Assembly (NCBI GenBank): GCA_021786265.1
Contig: JAJYNP010000318.1
Coordinates: 12,944-76,943 of the forward strand
From: Chloroflexota bacterium
GTDB taxonomy: Bacteria > Chloroflexota > Limnocylindria > Limnocylindrales > CSP1-4
Direction of reading: 5' to 3'
Length of the DNA: 64,000 nt
Shown here: positions 8,081-17,841 of the stretch, in pieces
Layout of the letters: each line of letters starts with the position of its first letter
How positions within the stretch are numbered: the stretch's first letter is position 1
The notes under the pieces: model-generated
Told to the model about the DNA's origin: nothing
Database searches by the model: none
What the model saw: the letters and a program-made list of their open reading frames with translations, nothing else
Translations under genes and position numbers: made by a program

Positions 8081-9412
8081 CTACTGCTCTGCGGCGCTCG
8101 CGGGGCGCGTGCCCAGCGTGACCTTGAACGTGAGCTGCTGCCCGTTGCGCAGCACCTGCAGCTCGACAGTCTGGCCCGGGGAGTGCGTCACCAGCAGCAT
8201 GTCGAGCGGGTGCGCCACGTCGACACGCTGGCCGTCGAGCGCGGTGATGATGTCGCCCGCCTTCAGGCCGGCATTGGCGGCCGGGCTGCCCGGCTCCACC
8301 AGCGGCTGGCCGGAGGTCGCGTCAGCCGGGCCGATGAACGCGCCGTAGTCGATCGGCGTCTTGAGCTGCTGCTGCGCCTGGGGATCGAGCGAGGTGAAGT
8401 GGATCCCGATCCATGGGCGCGACAGCGGCTGCCCGGCCACCGCCTGCGCCATGATCGGCCGGGCGATGTCGATCGGGATGGCAAAGCCGATCCCCTGGGC
8501 GGTGGTCGCGGTCGCGGTGTTGATGCCGATGACCTGCCCATCCGAGTTCACGAGCGCGCCGCCGGAGTTGCCGGGGTTGATCGCGGCGTCGGTCTGGATC
8601 AGGTTGTGGAGCCAGACCGGCTGTCCCGTCTGGTCATCGGTGACCTGGATCTGGCGGCCGAGCGCGCTGATGATCCCCGACGTCACGCTGTTGGTGAACG
8701 TGCCGAGCGGGCTGCCGATCGCGATGGCGAGCTGGCCCGGTTGCAGCGCCCCGGAGTCGCCGATGGGTGCGGCCGGCAGGTTGGAGCCGGAGATCTTCAC
8801 GATCGCCAGGTCGGTCAGGGTGTCGAGGCCGTACACGGTCCCGGTGAAGGAGCGGCCGTCCTTGAGCTGCACCTGTACCTGGTTCCTGGTCGCGCCGGCG
8901 ACCACGTGGTGGTTGGTGACGATCCACCCGCCCGAGTTGTAGATGATGCCCGAGCCCACGCCGGTGGCGGGCAGCGAGAACGGATCGAGCGAGCTCGTCT
9001 GCTGCGTCGTGATGGTCACGACCGCCGGGCTGACGGCCTGCGCGGCCTTCACGATCGCCGACTGCTCACCGACCACGACCTGCTGGACCGGGGAGCCGGT
9101 GGGCGTCGGGCCCGTGTTCGCCGCCGTCACCGGCGCGGGGTGGTTGATCGTCCCGGACATGTCGAGCGCGGCGTAGGTCCCTGCCGACGCGAGCGTGGCC
9201 GAGATGAGCGCGGCGATCACCACGAGCGCGACGCCGGACGTGCGGGCGGGAGCCGGCTGCGGGGCGGGCTGCGGGGCGGGCTGCGCCGGATACGGCTCGA
9301 TCCACTGGCTGGGGGTGGCAGCCGCGTTCCACGCCTCCTGGGACCAGGTTGGCCTGGGCTCCGGGGTTGGGCTGTAGTACGAGATCGTGTCGTCGGATCG
9401 CGGTTCGGTCAT
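8081..9412 (-). CDS. HtrA/DegP-type serine protease with PDZ domain
   Basis: A membrane-tethered trypsin-like protease that degrades or refolds misfolded envelope proteins. The 443-residue chain has a Pro/Gln/Ala-rich cytoplasmic N-terminus (with PQPAPQPAP repeats), one transmembrane helix (about residues 60-85), the protease domain and one C-terminal PDZ domain (about 330-435). The catalytic triad is visible: His169 in TNHHVV, Asp201 in TDLAIV and Ser282 in GNSGG. It is last in a row of three minus-strand genes after a response regulator and a histidine kinase, 76 bp below the kinase stop, so it is probably a target or part of that signalling operon. This arrangement is a known one for envelope-stress systems. 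Confidence 0.95.
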   Translation of the reverse strand: MTEPRSDDTISYYSPTPEPRPTWSQEAWNAAATPSQWIEPYPAQPAPQPAPQPAPARTSGVALVVIAALISATLASAGTYAALDMSGTINHPAPVTAANTGPTPTGSPVQQVVVGEQSAIVKAAQAVSPAVVTITTQQTSSLDPFSLPATGVGSGIIYNSGGWIVTNHHVVAGATRNQVQVQLKDGRSFTGTVYGLDTLTDLAIVKISGSNLPAAPIGDSGALQPGQLAIAIGSPLGTFTNSVTSGIISALGRQIQVTDDQTGQPVWLHNLIQTDAAINPGNSGGALVNSDGQVIGINTATATTAQGIGFAIPIDIARPIMAQAVAGQPLSRPWIGIHFTSLDPQAQQQLKTPIDYGAFIGPADATSGQPLVEPGSPAANAGLKAGDIITALDGQRVDVAHPLDMLLVTHSPGQTVELQVLRNGQQLTFKVTLGTRPASAAEQ

Positions 9413-9488
9413 GTCGGCGTGGCCTCGGATCGGTTTCAGGGAGACAGTACGACCGGCCCGATCCTCTGCCGGCTCTCAGGTTTCCGCG

Positions 9489-11225
9489 TCACTCTGACAC
9501 GGTCGTGTTCACGGGCAACGCTGGTGGGGGTGAAGATTCCATCACCTCGGCCGGCGGCGGGCGGCGTGGCAGGTTGACGTCGACCTGCGTGCCCTGCCCC
9601 ACCCGGCTGGCGATGCTGATGCGGCCCCCGTGCATCTCGACGATGGAGCGGGCGATCGCGAGCCCCAGGCCCGACCCGGACGCACGGATCTCGTTGGCCC
9701 GCGAGCCCCGGTAGAAGCGCTCGAACACGTGCGGGAGTTCGTCCGTATCGATCCCGATCCCGGTGTCCCGCACCGTGATCCGGACGCCCTCCCGGGTGCG
9801 CGCCAGCGTCACTGTCACGCGTCCCCCGGCCGGCGTGAACTTGACCGCGTTCCCCACCAGGTTGCCCAGGACCTGGCCCAGGCGCGGCGGATCGTGCGGG
9901 AACCGCAGCGGGTCGGAGGGCAGCTCGGCCAGCAGTGCCACGCCCTTGCGCTCGGCGGTGGGGCGCGCCTGCTCGATCGCGCTCTGCACGACCGTCCGCA
10001 GGTCGTCCGGCCGCAGGTCGAGCGCGACCAGTCCCGAGTCGAGCTTGGAGAGCTCCAGCAGGTTCGAGGCCAGCCAGTCGAGCCGCTCGATCTGCACGCG
10101 GCTGGTCTCCAGGAACTCGGCGCGTGTCGCCGGGTCGTCCGCGGCGCCATCCTGGAGCAGCTCGTTGAACATCCGGAGCGCCGAGATCGGCGTCCGCAGC
10201 TCGTGGCTCACGTCGGCCAGGAACTCGCGGCCGCGGTCCCGGTCGCGGCGGATGAACTCGATCGAGCGCTCGAGCTCCTCCGCCATCCGGTTGAACACCG
10301 TCGCCAGCTCGTTCACCTCGGGCGCGCCGCTCGGCACGGCCGCCACGCGGGCGGAGAAGTCGCCCTCGGCGAGCGCCCGCGATGCCCGCGTCAGCCTCAG
10401 GATGGGCGTGGTGAGGCGGTCGGCGACGATGAACGCCACGACCACGGCCAGCACCAGGGCGAGCACCGCCACCGCGATCAGCACGGTGAACAGCGTCTGC
10501 AGCGTCTCGGCGCGGAGCGTGTAGGGCGACGAGAGCGTCACGACCACCGTCCGTACCGGTGCGCTGCTGGAGAACTGCGACCAGTAGCTGTCCGTGATCG
10601 TGAACGAGTCGCTGACGCTGCCCGCCTCGCGCGTGAGGCCCTGCCCGGGCGACGCGGTGAGCGGGGCCCGGAGCGTCGCCACCGGCTGGCCGGTCGCCCG
10701 CGGCCCGGCGTAGATCTCGACGGACAGGTCGGCCTGCGCCACGAGCTGGGCCTGTGCCGCCAGGAACGAGGGCTCGCCCGCCTCGTCCACGCCGGTCAGG
10801 GCGGTGAGCATCGGCGAGGACAGCTGGAGCGGGCTGGTGGGCGTCAGGATCGGTACCAGGCCGCCGCGGGTGGTCAGGCGCAGCTGCGCGTACAGGAGTT
10901 GCTCCACCGCCGCCTCCCGCGCCTGCAGGTTCTGGGTTTCCTGCTGGGAGAAGTACGAGTCGAGGAGCCGGGGCAGGACCGCGAGGACCAGGATCAGCGC
11001 GAACGCGACGACCGCGGAGATGACGAGGGCCAGGCGCGCGCGGAACGAACGGGGCAGCAGGCGCCTCGGGATCAGCCGACCGGGCCGCAGGCGCGCCCGG
11101 AGCGAGCGGGGGAGCAGCCGGGAGCGCAACCGCTGTCGCAGCCGCCAGCGGGATCCGCGTCGGCGGGCGTGCTCCCGGGATGCAGGGGCCGAGCCGTCAG
11201 CGCTCGGCGAAGGCGTAGCCGGCAC
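9489..11225 (-). CDS. Sensor histidine kinase with HAMP domain
   Basis: The membrane sensor of a two-component system. The 578-residue protein has an Arg-rich N-terminus, a first transmembrane helix (about residues 65-90), an extracytoplasmic sensor segment of about 165 residues, a second helix, a HAMP linker, the dimerisation domain with the phospho-accepting His in HELRTP, and an HATPase domain with the N box (NLVGNAVKF), G1 (DTGIGI), F box and G2 (GSGLGLAI). The GTG at 11225 overlaps the response-regulator stop by 29 bp; the Arg-rich leader carries no clear alternative start. It is co-transcribed with the regulator upstream and htrA downstream. The ligand is unknown. Confidence 0.93.
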   Translation of the reverse strand: MPATPSPSADGSAPASREHARRRGSRWRLRQRLRSRLLPRSLRARLRPGRLIPRRLLPRSFRARLALVISAVVAFALILVLAVLPRLLDSYFSQQETQNLQAREAAVEQLLYAQLRLTTRGGLVPILTPTSPLQLSSPMLTALTGVDEAGEPSFLAAQAQLVAQADLSVEIYAGPRATGQPVATLRAPLTASPGQGLTREAGSVSDSFTITDSYWSQFSSSAPVRTVVVTLSSPYTLRAETLQTLFTVLIAVAVLALVLAVVVAFIVADRLTTPILRLTRASRALAEGDFSARVAAVPSGAPEVNELATVFNRMAEELERSIEFIRRDRDRGREFLADVSHELRTPISALRMFNELLQDGAADDPATRAEFLETSRVQIERLDWLASNLLELSKLDSGLVALDLRPDDLRTVVQSAIEQARPTAERKGVALLAELPSDPLRFPHDPPRLGQVLGNLVGNAVKFTPAGGRVTVTLARTREGVRITVRDTGIGIDTDELPHVFERFYRGSRANEIRASGSGLGLAIARSIVEMHGGRISIASRVGQGTQVDVNLPRRPPPAEVMESSPPPALPVNTTVSE

Positions 11226-11898
11226 CCCGCACCGTCAGGATGAAGGCGGGGGCGAACGGGTCGTCCTCGAGCTTCTCGCGCAGGTGGCTCACGTGGACGT
11301 TGATCGTCTTCTCGTCCTGGTCGAGGGACGACTCGTAGTCGCGCACCAGCTCGAGCAGCTCCCGGCGCGAGTAGACGCGCCCGGGACGCGAGGCGAGATG
11401 GCGCAGGATCTCGAACTCGGTGGCCGTCAGCGAGATACGACGCTCGCCACGCGCCACGCGCCGGCGCTCCAGGTCGATCACAAGGTCGCGGAACCGGATC
11501 ACCCGGCCGCCCGTCGCGTCGGCAAGATCCCCGTACGCGCGCCGCAGGAGCGCCTTGATGCGGCTCATCAGCTCACGCAGGCTGAACGGCTTGGTGAGGT
11601 AGTCGTCCGCGCCCAGCTCCAGGCCGATCACCTTGTCGACCTCGTCGTCGCGGGCGGTCAGGAAGAGCACCGGTGCCTTCGATCCCGACGCGCGGAGGCG
11701 CCGCAGGACCTCGAACCCGTCGAACCCCGGCAGCCGCACGTCCAGCACCACCAGGTCCGGGGCCTGCTGGGTCGCGTACTCCAGTCCCTCCTCGCCGCTC
11801 CGCGCGATCCGGACGTCATACCCCTCCTGCTGCAGCGCGTACTCGATTCCGCGCGCGACGGCGAACTCATCCTCGACGATCAGGATCGTTGCGTTCAT
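11197..11898 (-). CDS. OmpR/PhoB-family response regulator
   Basis: The DNA-binding partner of the adjacent kinase. This 233-residue protein has a receiver domain with the acidic pocket (VEDE), phospho-acceptor Asp in VLDVRLPGFDG, Thr in LFLTARD and Lys in LTKPFS. A winged-helix domain follows with the typical SLTATEFEILRHLASRPGRVYSRRE-type segment (in parts) and the final RGAGYAF. First gene of a regulator-kinase-HtrA operon. The start ATG at 11898 faces rplY across about 140 bp, so this gap holds two divergent promoters. Confidence 0.95.
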   Translation of the reverse strand: MNATILIVEDEFAVARGIEYALQQEGYDVRIARSGEEGLEYATQQAPDLVVLDVRLPGFDGFEVLRRLRASGSKAPVLFLTARDDEVDKVIGLELGADDYLTKPFSLRELMSRIKALLRRAYGDLADATGGRVIRFRDLVIDLERRRVARGERRISLTATEFEILRHLASRPGRVYSRRELLELVRDYESSLDQDEKTINVHVSHLREKLEDDPFAPAFILTVRGAGYAFAER

Positions 11899-12039
11899 CG
11901 GCGGGAATCGTACAACCCGGAGGGTCTGCTACCATCGCTGGTCGCGAACCCGATGGGAGAGTGCCGCCCACCGCGCTCGGCGCCCACATGGATACGGTCT
12001 GCCGCCCGGCCCGCCGCCCGCCACAACGAGGACACCACC

Positions 12040-12684
12040 GTGACCCGACCTGCACTGACCGCGCACCGGCGCGAGCTGACCGGCAAGGACGTCGCCAGGC
12101 TTCGCCGGGAGGGGATCCTGCCCGCCGTACTGTATGGCCACGGCGAAGCCTCGCAGGCGATCCAGGTCGATGCGAAGGCGTTCGAGACGCTCAGCAGGAC
12201 GGCCGGTCGCCATGCCCTGATCGACCTGAAGATCGAGGGCGGGCGCGCGCACCCGGCCGTGATCCACGGGGTCCAGGAGCACCCGGTCAAGCGCGTGCCG
12301 ATCCACGTGGACTTCCAGATGGTCAAGATGACCGAGGAGATGACGATGGACGTGCCGCTGGAGCCGGTCGGCACCTCCATCGCCGTCGAGAAGCACAACG
12401 GCACGCTCCTCCAGACGCTCGACCACGTCCGGCTCCGCGCGCTGCCCGGCGACATGCCGCAGACCCTCGAGTTCGACATCAGCGTGCTCGAGTCGTTCGA
12501 CGCCGCGATCCACGTCCGCGACCTGCATCTGCCGGCGAAGGTGACGCTGCTCACCGACCCGGACGAGGCGGTCGCGCACGTGCAGGCCTCGCGCGCCGAG
12601 ATCGAGCGCGAGGCGGTGGCGGCGACCGCTGCCGGGGCGGAGCAGCCTGCCGGCGAGGCTGGCGCGGCGCCGGCCGCGGAATAG
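12040..12684 (+). CDS. rplY: Ribosomal protein bL25 with CTC/TL5 C-terminal domain
   Basis: Binds 5S rRNA in the large ribosomal subunit. The 214-residue length and the second beta domain (from about residue 95) mark the long TL5/CTC form rather than the short E. coli protein. The L25 core shows RRELTGKDVARLRREGILPAVLYG and later VHVDFQMV-like strands. The tail is Ala/Glu-rich. The start is a GTG at 12040 with GAGGA at 12028-12032, seven bases upstream; the frame is open much further 5' but only because it runs antisense to the response-regulator and kinase genes. Single gene, divergent from the two-component operon. Confidence 0.93.
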   Translation: MTRPALTAHRRELTGKDVARLRREGILPAVLYGHGEASQAIQVDAKAFETLSRTAGRHALIDLKIEGGRAHPAVIHGVQEHPVKRVPIHVDFQMVKMTEEMTMDVPLEPVGTSIAVEKHNGTLLQTLDHVRLRALPGDMPQTLEFDISVLESFDAAIHVRDLHLPAKVTLLTDPDEAVAHVQASRAEIEREAVAATAAGAEQPAGEAGAAPAAE

Positions 12685-12844
12685 CGAACCCTCGGGCTGG
12701 CGAGCGGGACACGCCCGCCACGCCGGGACGTGCCCACCGGTTCGGGTCGCGCCGCCGGGGCCGCGCCGCCGGGGCCGCGCGCGCCGACGCCCGCCCGGAC
12801 GCCGCAGCCCGCACGGCCGCGATCGACGCCGGAGGAGGGGATCC

Positions 12845-13951
12845 GTGCAGCTGCCGGTGAATCCGCCCGTCGAGCCCATGCTCGCGAAGCCGGCCGACGC
12901 GATCCCCGAGGGCGACGGGTGGCTCTACGAGCCCAAGTGGGACGGCTTCCGCGCCATCGTGTTCCGGGACGGCGATGAGCTGCTGGTCCAGAGCCGGGAC
13001 CTGAAGCCGCTCGACCGGTATTTCCCCGAGCTGCGCGGCCCGCTGCTCGACGCGCTCCCGCCGAAGTGCGTGATCGACGGGGAGATCGTGATCGCCGGCG
13101 CGCACGGCCTGGACTTCGACGCGCTGCTCCTGCGCATCCACCCGGCCGAGTCCCGCGTCGCGATGCTCGCCGCGGAGACGCCGGCCTCCTTCGTGGCATG
13201 GGACCTGCTCGCGTTCGGCGACGAGGACCTGCGCGGTGCCCCGTTCGATGCGCGGCGCTCGCGCCTGGCCCAGGCGCTGCGGGAGGACCGTGCCGGGCGA
13301 GGCCGCAGCCGCGTGCTGGTGACACCGGCCACCGGCGACCGTGCCGTGGCCGCCGACTGGTTCGATCGGTTCGAGGGCGCCGGACTGGACGGGGTGGTCG
13401 CGAAGCGGCTCGACGGCCGTTACGAGCCCGGCAGGCGCACGATGGTGAAGATCAAGCACCAGCGCACCGCCGACTGCGCGGTGGCGGGCTTCCGGTGGTA
13501 CCGCGACGCGCCGGGTGAGCTGGTCGGGTCGCTGCTGCTCGGGCTCTACGACGGCGCCGGGACGCTCCACCACGTGGGGGTCACCTCGAGCTTCACCCGC
13601 GACGAGCGCCGGGCGCTGGTCCAGGAACTCGCGCCGCTCCGTGACGGGGCGCTCGACGGGCACCCGTGGGCGCGGTGGAAGGCCTGGGAGGCCGAGGCGG
13701 CGGCGCGGGGGCAGCGGATGCCGGGTGCCACCAGCCGCTGGAACCGGGGCCGCGACCTGAGCTGGGAGCCGCTGCGGGTCGAGCGGGTATGCGAGGTCGC
13801 GTACGACCACCTGCAGGGCGACCGGTTCCGGCACGCGACGACGTTCCTGCGGTGGCGGCCGGACCGCCCGCCGACGGACTGCCGGTACGACCAGCTGGAT
13901 GTCACGCCGCCCTTCGAGCTGGCCCAGGTGTTCGGCGCCGCAGACGGCTGA
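12845..13951 (+). CDS. ATP-dependent DNA ligase (LigC-like, stand-alone)
   Basis: Seals nicks using ATP; such ligases act in break repair in bacteria that also have the NAD-dependent LigA. The 368-residue protein contains the nucleotidyltransferase motif I EPKWDGFR (adenylated Lys31), motif IV-like segments, motif V (VKIKHQR) and an OB-fold C-terminal domain. It has no nuclease or polymerase domain, unlike multidomain LigD. GTG start at 12845 with GGAGGAGGGG at 12831-12840. A separate LigD-type polymerase lies at 19.9-21.1 kb, so the two activities are split. The 160 bp upstream contains short GCCGCCGGGGCC tandem repeats. Confidence 0.93.
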   Translation: MQLPVNPPVEPMLAKPADAIPEGDGWLYEPKWDGFRAIVFRDGDELLVQSRDLKPLDRYFPELRGPLLDALPPKCVIDGEIVIAGAHGLDFDALLLRIHPAESRVAMLAAETPASFVAWDLLAFGDEDLRGAPFDARRSRLAQALREDRAGRGRSRVLVTPATGDRAVAADWFDRFEGAGLDGVVAKRLDGRYEPGRRTMVKIKHQRTADCAVAGFRWYRDAPGELVGSLLLGLYDGAGTLHHVGVTSSFTRDERRALVQELAPLRDGALDGHPWARWKAWEAEAAARGQRMPGATSRWNRGRDLSWEPLRVERVCEVAYDHLQGDRFRHATTFLRWRPDRPPTDCRYDQLDVTPPFELAQVFGAADG

Positions 13952-14031
13952 ACCACCCCGGGCGACCTGTCCGGGGGATCGAAGGCCCTCCGGCCACCCT
14001 GTCGAACCGACCGCACTACGATGCGTCCAGC

Positions 14032-14793
14032 ATGCGTCCCCGGTTCATTCGTCCGCGGTACCTGGTGGCCGGCCTCGTCGCGCTGGTGCTGGCGCTTGCC
14101 CTCGGGGTCGTCGCCGTCTTCGGGGTGGGCCGCTCGCTTCCGCCCGTGACCGGCGTCCAGGTCGACCTGCCGGTGCCGGACGTGCAGCTGGTGGACGCCG
14201 CCGGCCGGCCCGCCTCGCTCGCGTCGCTCCACGGCCGGTACGTGGTGCTGGCGCCCTTCCTCACCCTCTGCCAGGAGGTCTGCCCCATCACCACGGGCGC
14301 CTTCCTCGAGATGCAGCGTGCGGTGGCACAGGCCGGCCTCGCGGACCGCGTGGCGTTCGTGGAGGTGACGGTCGACCCCGGGCGCGACGTCCCGGCCCGG
14401 CTGCGGGCCTATGCGCAGCTGACAGGCGCGGACTGGGCCCTGCTGACGGGTCCGGCCGACCAGATCGCGCGCTTCTGGCGCTTCTTTGGCGTCGACTACC
14501 AGGTCCAGCCGATCGAGTCGCCGGCGCCCATCGACTGGTGGACGCACCAGCCCGAAACCTACGACGTCGGCCACAGCGACGGGCTCTTCTTTCTCGACCC
14601 GCAGGGGCACGAGCGGATCGCCATCGTGGGGATACCGGACGTGGGCGGGACGCTGAACTCGACCCTGACGTCCCTGCTCGACCAGCAGGGTCTCCAGAAC
14701 CTGCACGACCCGCAGGCCGCCTGGACCATCCCGCAGGCGCTCGACGACCTGGCGAGCCTGGTCGGGCAGCGCCTCCCACCGCCGGGTCCCTGA
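14032..14793 (+). CDS. SCO1/SenC-type copper chaperone
   Basis: Thioredoxin-fold membrane protein that delivers copper to the CuA site of cytochrome c oxidase. The 253-residue chain begins with a basic segment and one transmembrane anchor (about residues 10-35). The copper-binding CQEVC pair is at about residues 80 and 84, and the conserved His is in DVGHSDGLFFLDP. ATG 14032 is chosen as it directly precedes the basic-plus-hydrophobic anchor; a TACGAT hexamer at 14017-14022 could be a -10 element for a very short leader. It ends five bases before the CopC-CopD fusion gene, so the two are almost surely co-transcribed as a copper operon. Confidence 0.93.
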   Translation: MRPRFIRPRYLVAGLVALVLALALGVVAVFGVGRSLPPVTGVQVDLPVPDVQLVDAAGRPASLASLHGRYVVLAPFLTLCQEVCPITTGAFLEMQRAVAQAGLADRVAFVEVTVDPGRDVPARLRAYAQLTGADWALLTGPADQIARFWRFFGVDYQVQPIESPAPIDWWTHQPETYDVGHSDGLFFLDPQGHERIAIVGIPDVGGTLNSTLTSLLDQQGLQNLHDPQAAWTIPQALDDLASLVGQRLPPPGP

Positions 14794-14798
14794 CGGTC

Positions 14799-17729
14799 AT
14801 GCGGGTCCCGGGCCGCGCGCAAGTCCGGGGAGCCGCGGCGGCCCTGGCGGTCGCCGCCCTGGCGGCCGCCGGGCTGGTGGCGGTGGGGCTGCTGGCCCCG
14901 TCCCCGGTCCTTGGCCACGCGCTGCTGGCATCGGCGGTCCCCGGGCCGGGAGCGCGCCTCTCCGCGCCGCCGCGCATCGTGCGGCTGGAGTTCACCGAGC
15001 CGCTGAACCCGCCGTTCAGCGGGCTCGACGTCGTCGGCCCGGACGGCGTCGTGGCGGTCGCCGTGTCGTTCCCGCAGGGCGACCCGAGCGGCATGGCGGC
15101 CGAGCTCCCGGCCCTGGCGCCCGGCCGCTACACCGTGGAGTGGCACACGCTCTCGCTGATCGACGGGCACACGCGATCCGGCGCGTTCGCGTTCGGGGTG
15201 CTCGACCCGGCCGGCCGGCTGCCGCCCGCGCCCCCGGTCGAGGTGCGGTCCGTGGCCACGCCGCTCCCGGGCTGGCTGGACGCCACGGCCCGCTGGGCGC
15301 TGCTCCTGGCGCTCGCCTACCTCATCGGCGCGCTTGCGTTCGCGGCCCTGGCGCGCGGGCCGATGGCGCGGGATCGCGCCGTGCCGGGACGAACCGGCGT
15401 GCTCGCCGTGGCCGCCACCGCCCTGCTTGCGCTGGCCGAAGGCATCGTGTCGGAGGCGGCAGGATCCACCGGGGCCGGGTCGATCCCGGCGGTCGCCACC
15501 GGGACGCTCGCCGGCCAGGCCGCCATCGTCTCGGCCGTGGCGGTGCCGCTGCTCGCCGCCGCCGCACGGCACCCCGCCGGGGTGCGCGCCATAGCGGGCT
15601 GGGTGGCCGGCGCCGTCGTGGTGGTCGCGCTCGCCGCCACGAGCCACCTCGCGGCGGGGCCGGGCGGCGCGTGGGGGACCCTCGTGATGACGGTCCACCT
15701 CGGCGCGGCGCTGCTGTGGTCCGGCACGCTGTTCCACCTCGTCCGCACCTGGCTGGGCCGGAAGGGCGCGGAGATCCCGCTGGTCCCGCTCCTGTCACGC
15801 TTCTCGCGCCTCGCCGCTCCCTCCGTGGCGCTCGTCCTCGGGAGTGGCCTGCTCGCCGCGCTCGTGCAGGTCCCGGACGTGGACGCGCTCGTGTCGACGG
15901 GCTACGGGCGCGCGCTGCTGCTGAAAGCGGGCCTGGTCGCGCTGCTGCTCGTGCCGGCCGGCCTCAACGCGTTCCGGTACCGGCCTGCCGCCGAACGAGC
16001 CGGCGGTCTCGGCGCCGCCGGCGGTGACGGACCACGCCGGGGGCTCCGGCGGGCGATCGCGGCCGAGCTGGCCCTGGCGGCCGCCGTCATCGGCGTCGCG
16101 TCCGTGCTCGGCCAGGGCACGCCGGCGCGAGCCGAGCTGGCGACGCGGTCGCTGGAGAGCGAGATCGCCTCGAACGACAACCCCGCCAACCTCGTCTCGT
16201 CGACGGTCGACGCCGGGGGGACCACCCTGGACGTCAACATCATCCCGGGCGCCGTCGGGCCAAACCAGGTCGACGTGGACGTCCCGGTCGCCGCGGGGGC
16301 TCCGGTGCCCGTGAGTGTCCAGCTGGTCGATCCCTCGGGCGTGGCCGGACCGAGGATCGCGCTCACGCCGGGCAGCGTGGAGCAGTCAGGGGCAACGCGC
16401 TCGCAGCCCTACGACGCCTTCGCGAACCTCGCGCCGGCACCGGGACGGTGGATTGCCCGGCTTACCGTCCGGCGGGACGGCCGGGAGACCGAGGTGACGG
16501 CGTCGCTGCCGCTGACGGCGCTGGTTCCGGCGTCCCCGGGCGGCGGGAGCGGCCCGCTCGATTCGCCGGCGCCGGGCGTGCCTCCCCTGGTCCTGCTGGC
16601 GATCGTCCTGGCGACTGCCTCCGCGACCGGACTGGCGCTCGGGCGCACGTCGGGTCGGACCGTAGCCTGGCATCTCTCCCCGCCCATCGCCGGCACGGGG
16701 TTCGGCCTCGCAGTGCTGCTCGCCGCGCTCGGGATCGCGCAGACGGGGGCTCCCGGCCGGTTGCCGGGCTCGCTCTCCGGATCCTCCGGGCCATCATGGG
16801 GCGTCGTCACCCAGGTGGTGCCGAGCCGCACCGGGTCCATCGTCGAGTACGAGATCCCGACCCCGGTGAGCGGCGCGATGATCCCGGCCGTGGCGCCCGA
16901 CGGCCATGTCTGGGTGGGCGAGATGGACGCGAACAGGATCGCCGAGCTCGATCCCGGCTCCGACACGATCCGCGAGCTGGTGCTGGGCCCGCCGGTCCGC
17001 TCCGTGATGGGGCTGGCGATCGCGCCCGACGGCCGGGCCTGGTGGGCGGAGGAGGCGACCGGCCAGGTGGGCGTGCTCGACCCACGGAGCGGCCAGACGC
17101 GTGACTTCCGGCTGCCGACCCCGAGCGCGGGTCCCGTGGGGATCGCGGTGGCGCCCTCGGGCACCGTCTGGGTCACGGAGCAGGCCAGCGGAAAGCTGGC
17201 GGCCGTCGACCCGCAGACCGGGACCGTCCGCGAGTACGCGATTCCCACGCCGGGTTCGGTCCCGTACTGGGTCGCGCTCGCGCCCGGCGGGCGCGTCTGG
17301 TTCACCGAGATGGACGGGCGGGCGGTGGGCGTGCTCGACCCCACCACCGGTGCGATCCACGAGTACCGCGCGGCGGCGACGCAGGGTGAGCCGGTGGGGA
17401 TCGCCGTGGCGCGGGACGGCACGGCCTGGTTCTCGACGCTCGACGGGGTGCTGGGCCGGATCGCCCCGATCACCGGTGCCATCACGGCGGTCGACCTGGG
17501 CACGCACGCCGCCGGGTATGGGGTGGCGATCGACGGCGCGGGCCGCGTGTGGGTGGGGCAGCTCGGCGGCGCGATCGCCCGCTACGACCCGGCCACGGGC
17601 GCTGCGGTGCTGATCCACCTTCCGACGCCCGACAGCGGTCCCTGGTGGCCGGCGATCGACCGGGCCGGGAACGTGTGGGTCGCCGAGGGGGCGCTCGCGG
17701 CCAACCGCCTCGCGCGGATCGCGCCGTAG
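14799..17729 (+). CDS. CopC-CopD-beta-propeller fusion protein
   Basis: A 976-residue protein that joins three modules. After a signal/anchor helix, a CopC copper-binding domain starts at GHALLASAVPGPGA (about residue 39; the mature N-terminal His would be a copper ligand) and includes DGHTRSGAFAFG. A multi-helix CopD (copper resistance D) membrane domain spans about residues 160-420, followed by an extracytoplasmic beta region with strands such as TLDVNIIPGAVGPN, and another membrane helix (about 585-605 and 625-645). The last 300 residues (from about 680) are a virginiamycin-B-lyase-like propeller with five or six repeats of the form PDGRVW..E....GVLDP.TG. CopC-CopD fusions are known; the added propeller is not part of them. 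Its stop is followed by about 150 bp before a toxin-antitoxin operator. Confidence 0.9.
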   Translation: MRVPGRAQVRGAAAALAVAALAAAGLVAVGLLAPSPVLGHALLASAVPGPGARLSAPPRIVRLEFTEPLNPPFSGLDVVGPDGVVAVAVSFPQGDPSGMAAELPALAPGRYTVEWHTLSLIDGHTRSGAFAFGVLDPAGRLPPAPPVEVRSVATPLPGWLDATARWALLLALAYLIGALAFAALARGPMARDRAVPGRTGVLAVAATALLALAEGIVSEAAGSTGAGSIPAVATGTLAGQAAIVSAVAVPLLAAAARHPAGVRAIAGWVAGAVVVVALAATSHLAAGPGGAWGTLVMTVHLGAALLWSGTLFHLVRTWLGRKGAEIPLVPLLSRFSRLAAPSVALVLGSGLLAALVQVPDVDALVSTGYGRALLLKAGLVALLLVPAGLNAFRYRPAAERAGGLGAAGGDGPRRGLRRAIAAELALAAAVIGVASVLGQGTPARAELATRSLESEIASNDNPANLVSSTVDAGGTTLDVNIIPGAVGPNQVDVDVPVAAGAPVPVSVQLVDPSGVAGPRIALTPGSVEQSGATRSQPYDAFANLAPAPGRWIARLTVRRDGRETEVTASLPLTALVPASPGGGSGPLDSPAPGVPPLVLLAIVLATASATGLALGRTSGRTVAWHLSPPIAGTGFGLAVLLAALGIAQTGAPGRLPGSLSGSSGPSWGVVTQVVPSRTGSIVEYEIPTPVSGAMIPAVAPDGHVWVGEMDANRIAELDPGSDTIRELVLGPPVRSVMGLAIAPDGRAWWAEEATGQVGVLDPRSGQTRDFRLPTPSAGPVGIAVAPSGTVWVTEQASGKLAAVDPQTGTVREYAIPTPGSVPYWVALAPGGRVWFTEMDGRAVGVLDPTTGAIHEYRAAATQGEPVGIAVARDGTAWFSTLDGVLGRIAPITGAITAVDLGTHAAGYGVAIDGAGRVWVGQLGGAIARYDPATGAAVLIHLPTPDSGPWWPAIDRAGNVWVAEGALAANRLARIAP

Positions 17730-17841
17730 GGCGGGCCCGGGTGCCTGTTCGCGTCTGCGCGGCCCGCCGGGCCTCGTCAGGCCGCAGGTCGCGCCGGTCG
17801 CCGCCCGGTCGGCGAGGCCGTGGCGGGCATCCTCGCAAGCA

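Noticed and set aside
10804..12039. Long N-terminal extension of bL25
   Set aside because: The extended frame is antisense to the histidine kinase and response regulator; the GTG at 12040 has a proper ribosome site and starts the conserved domain.
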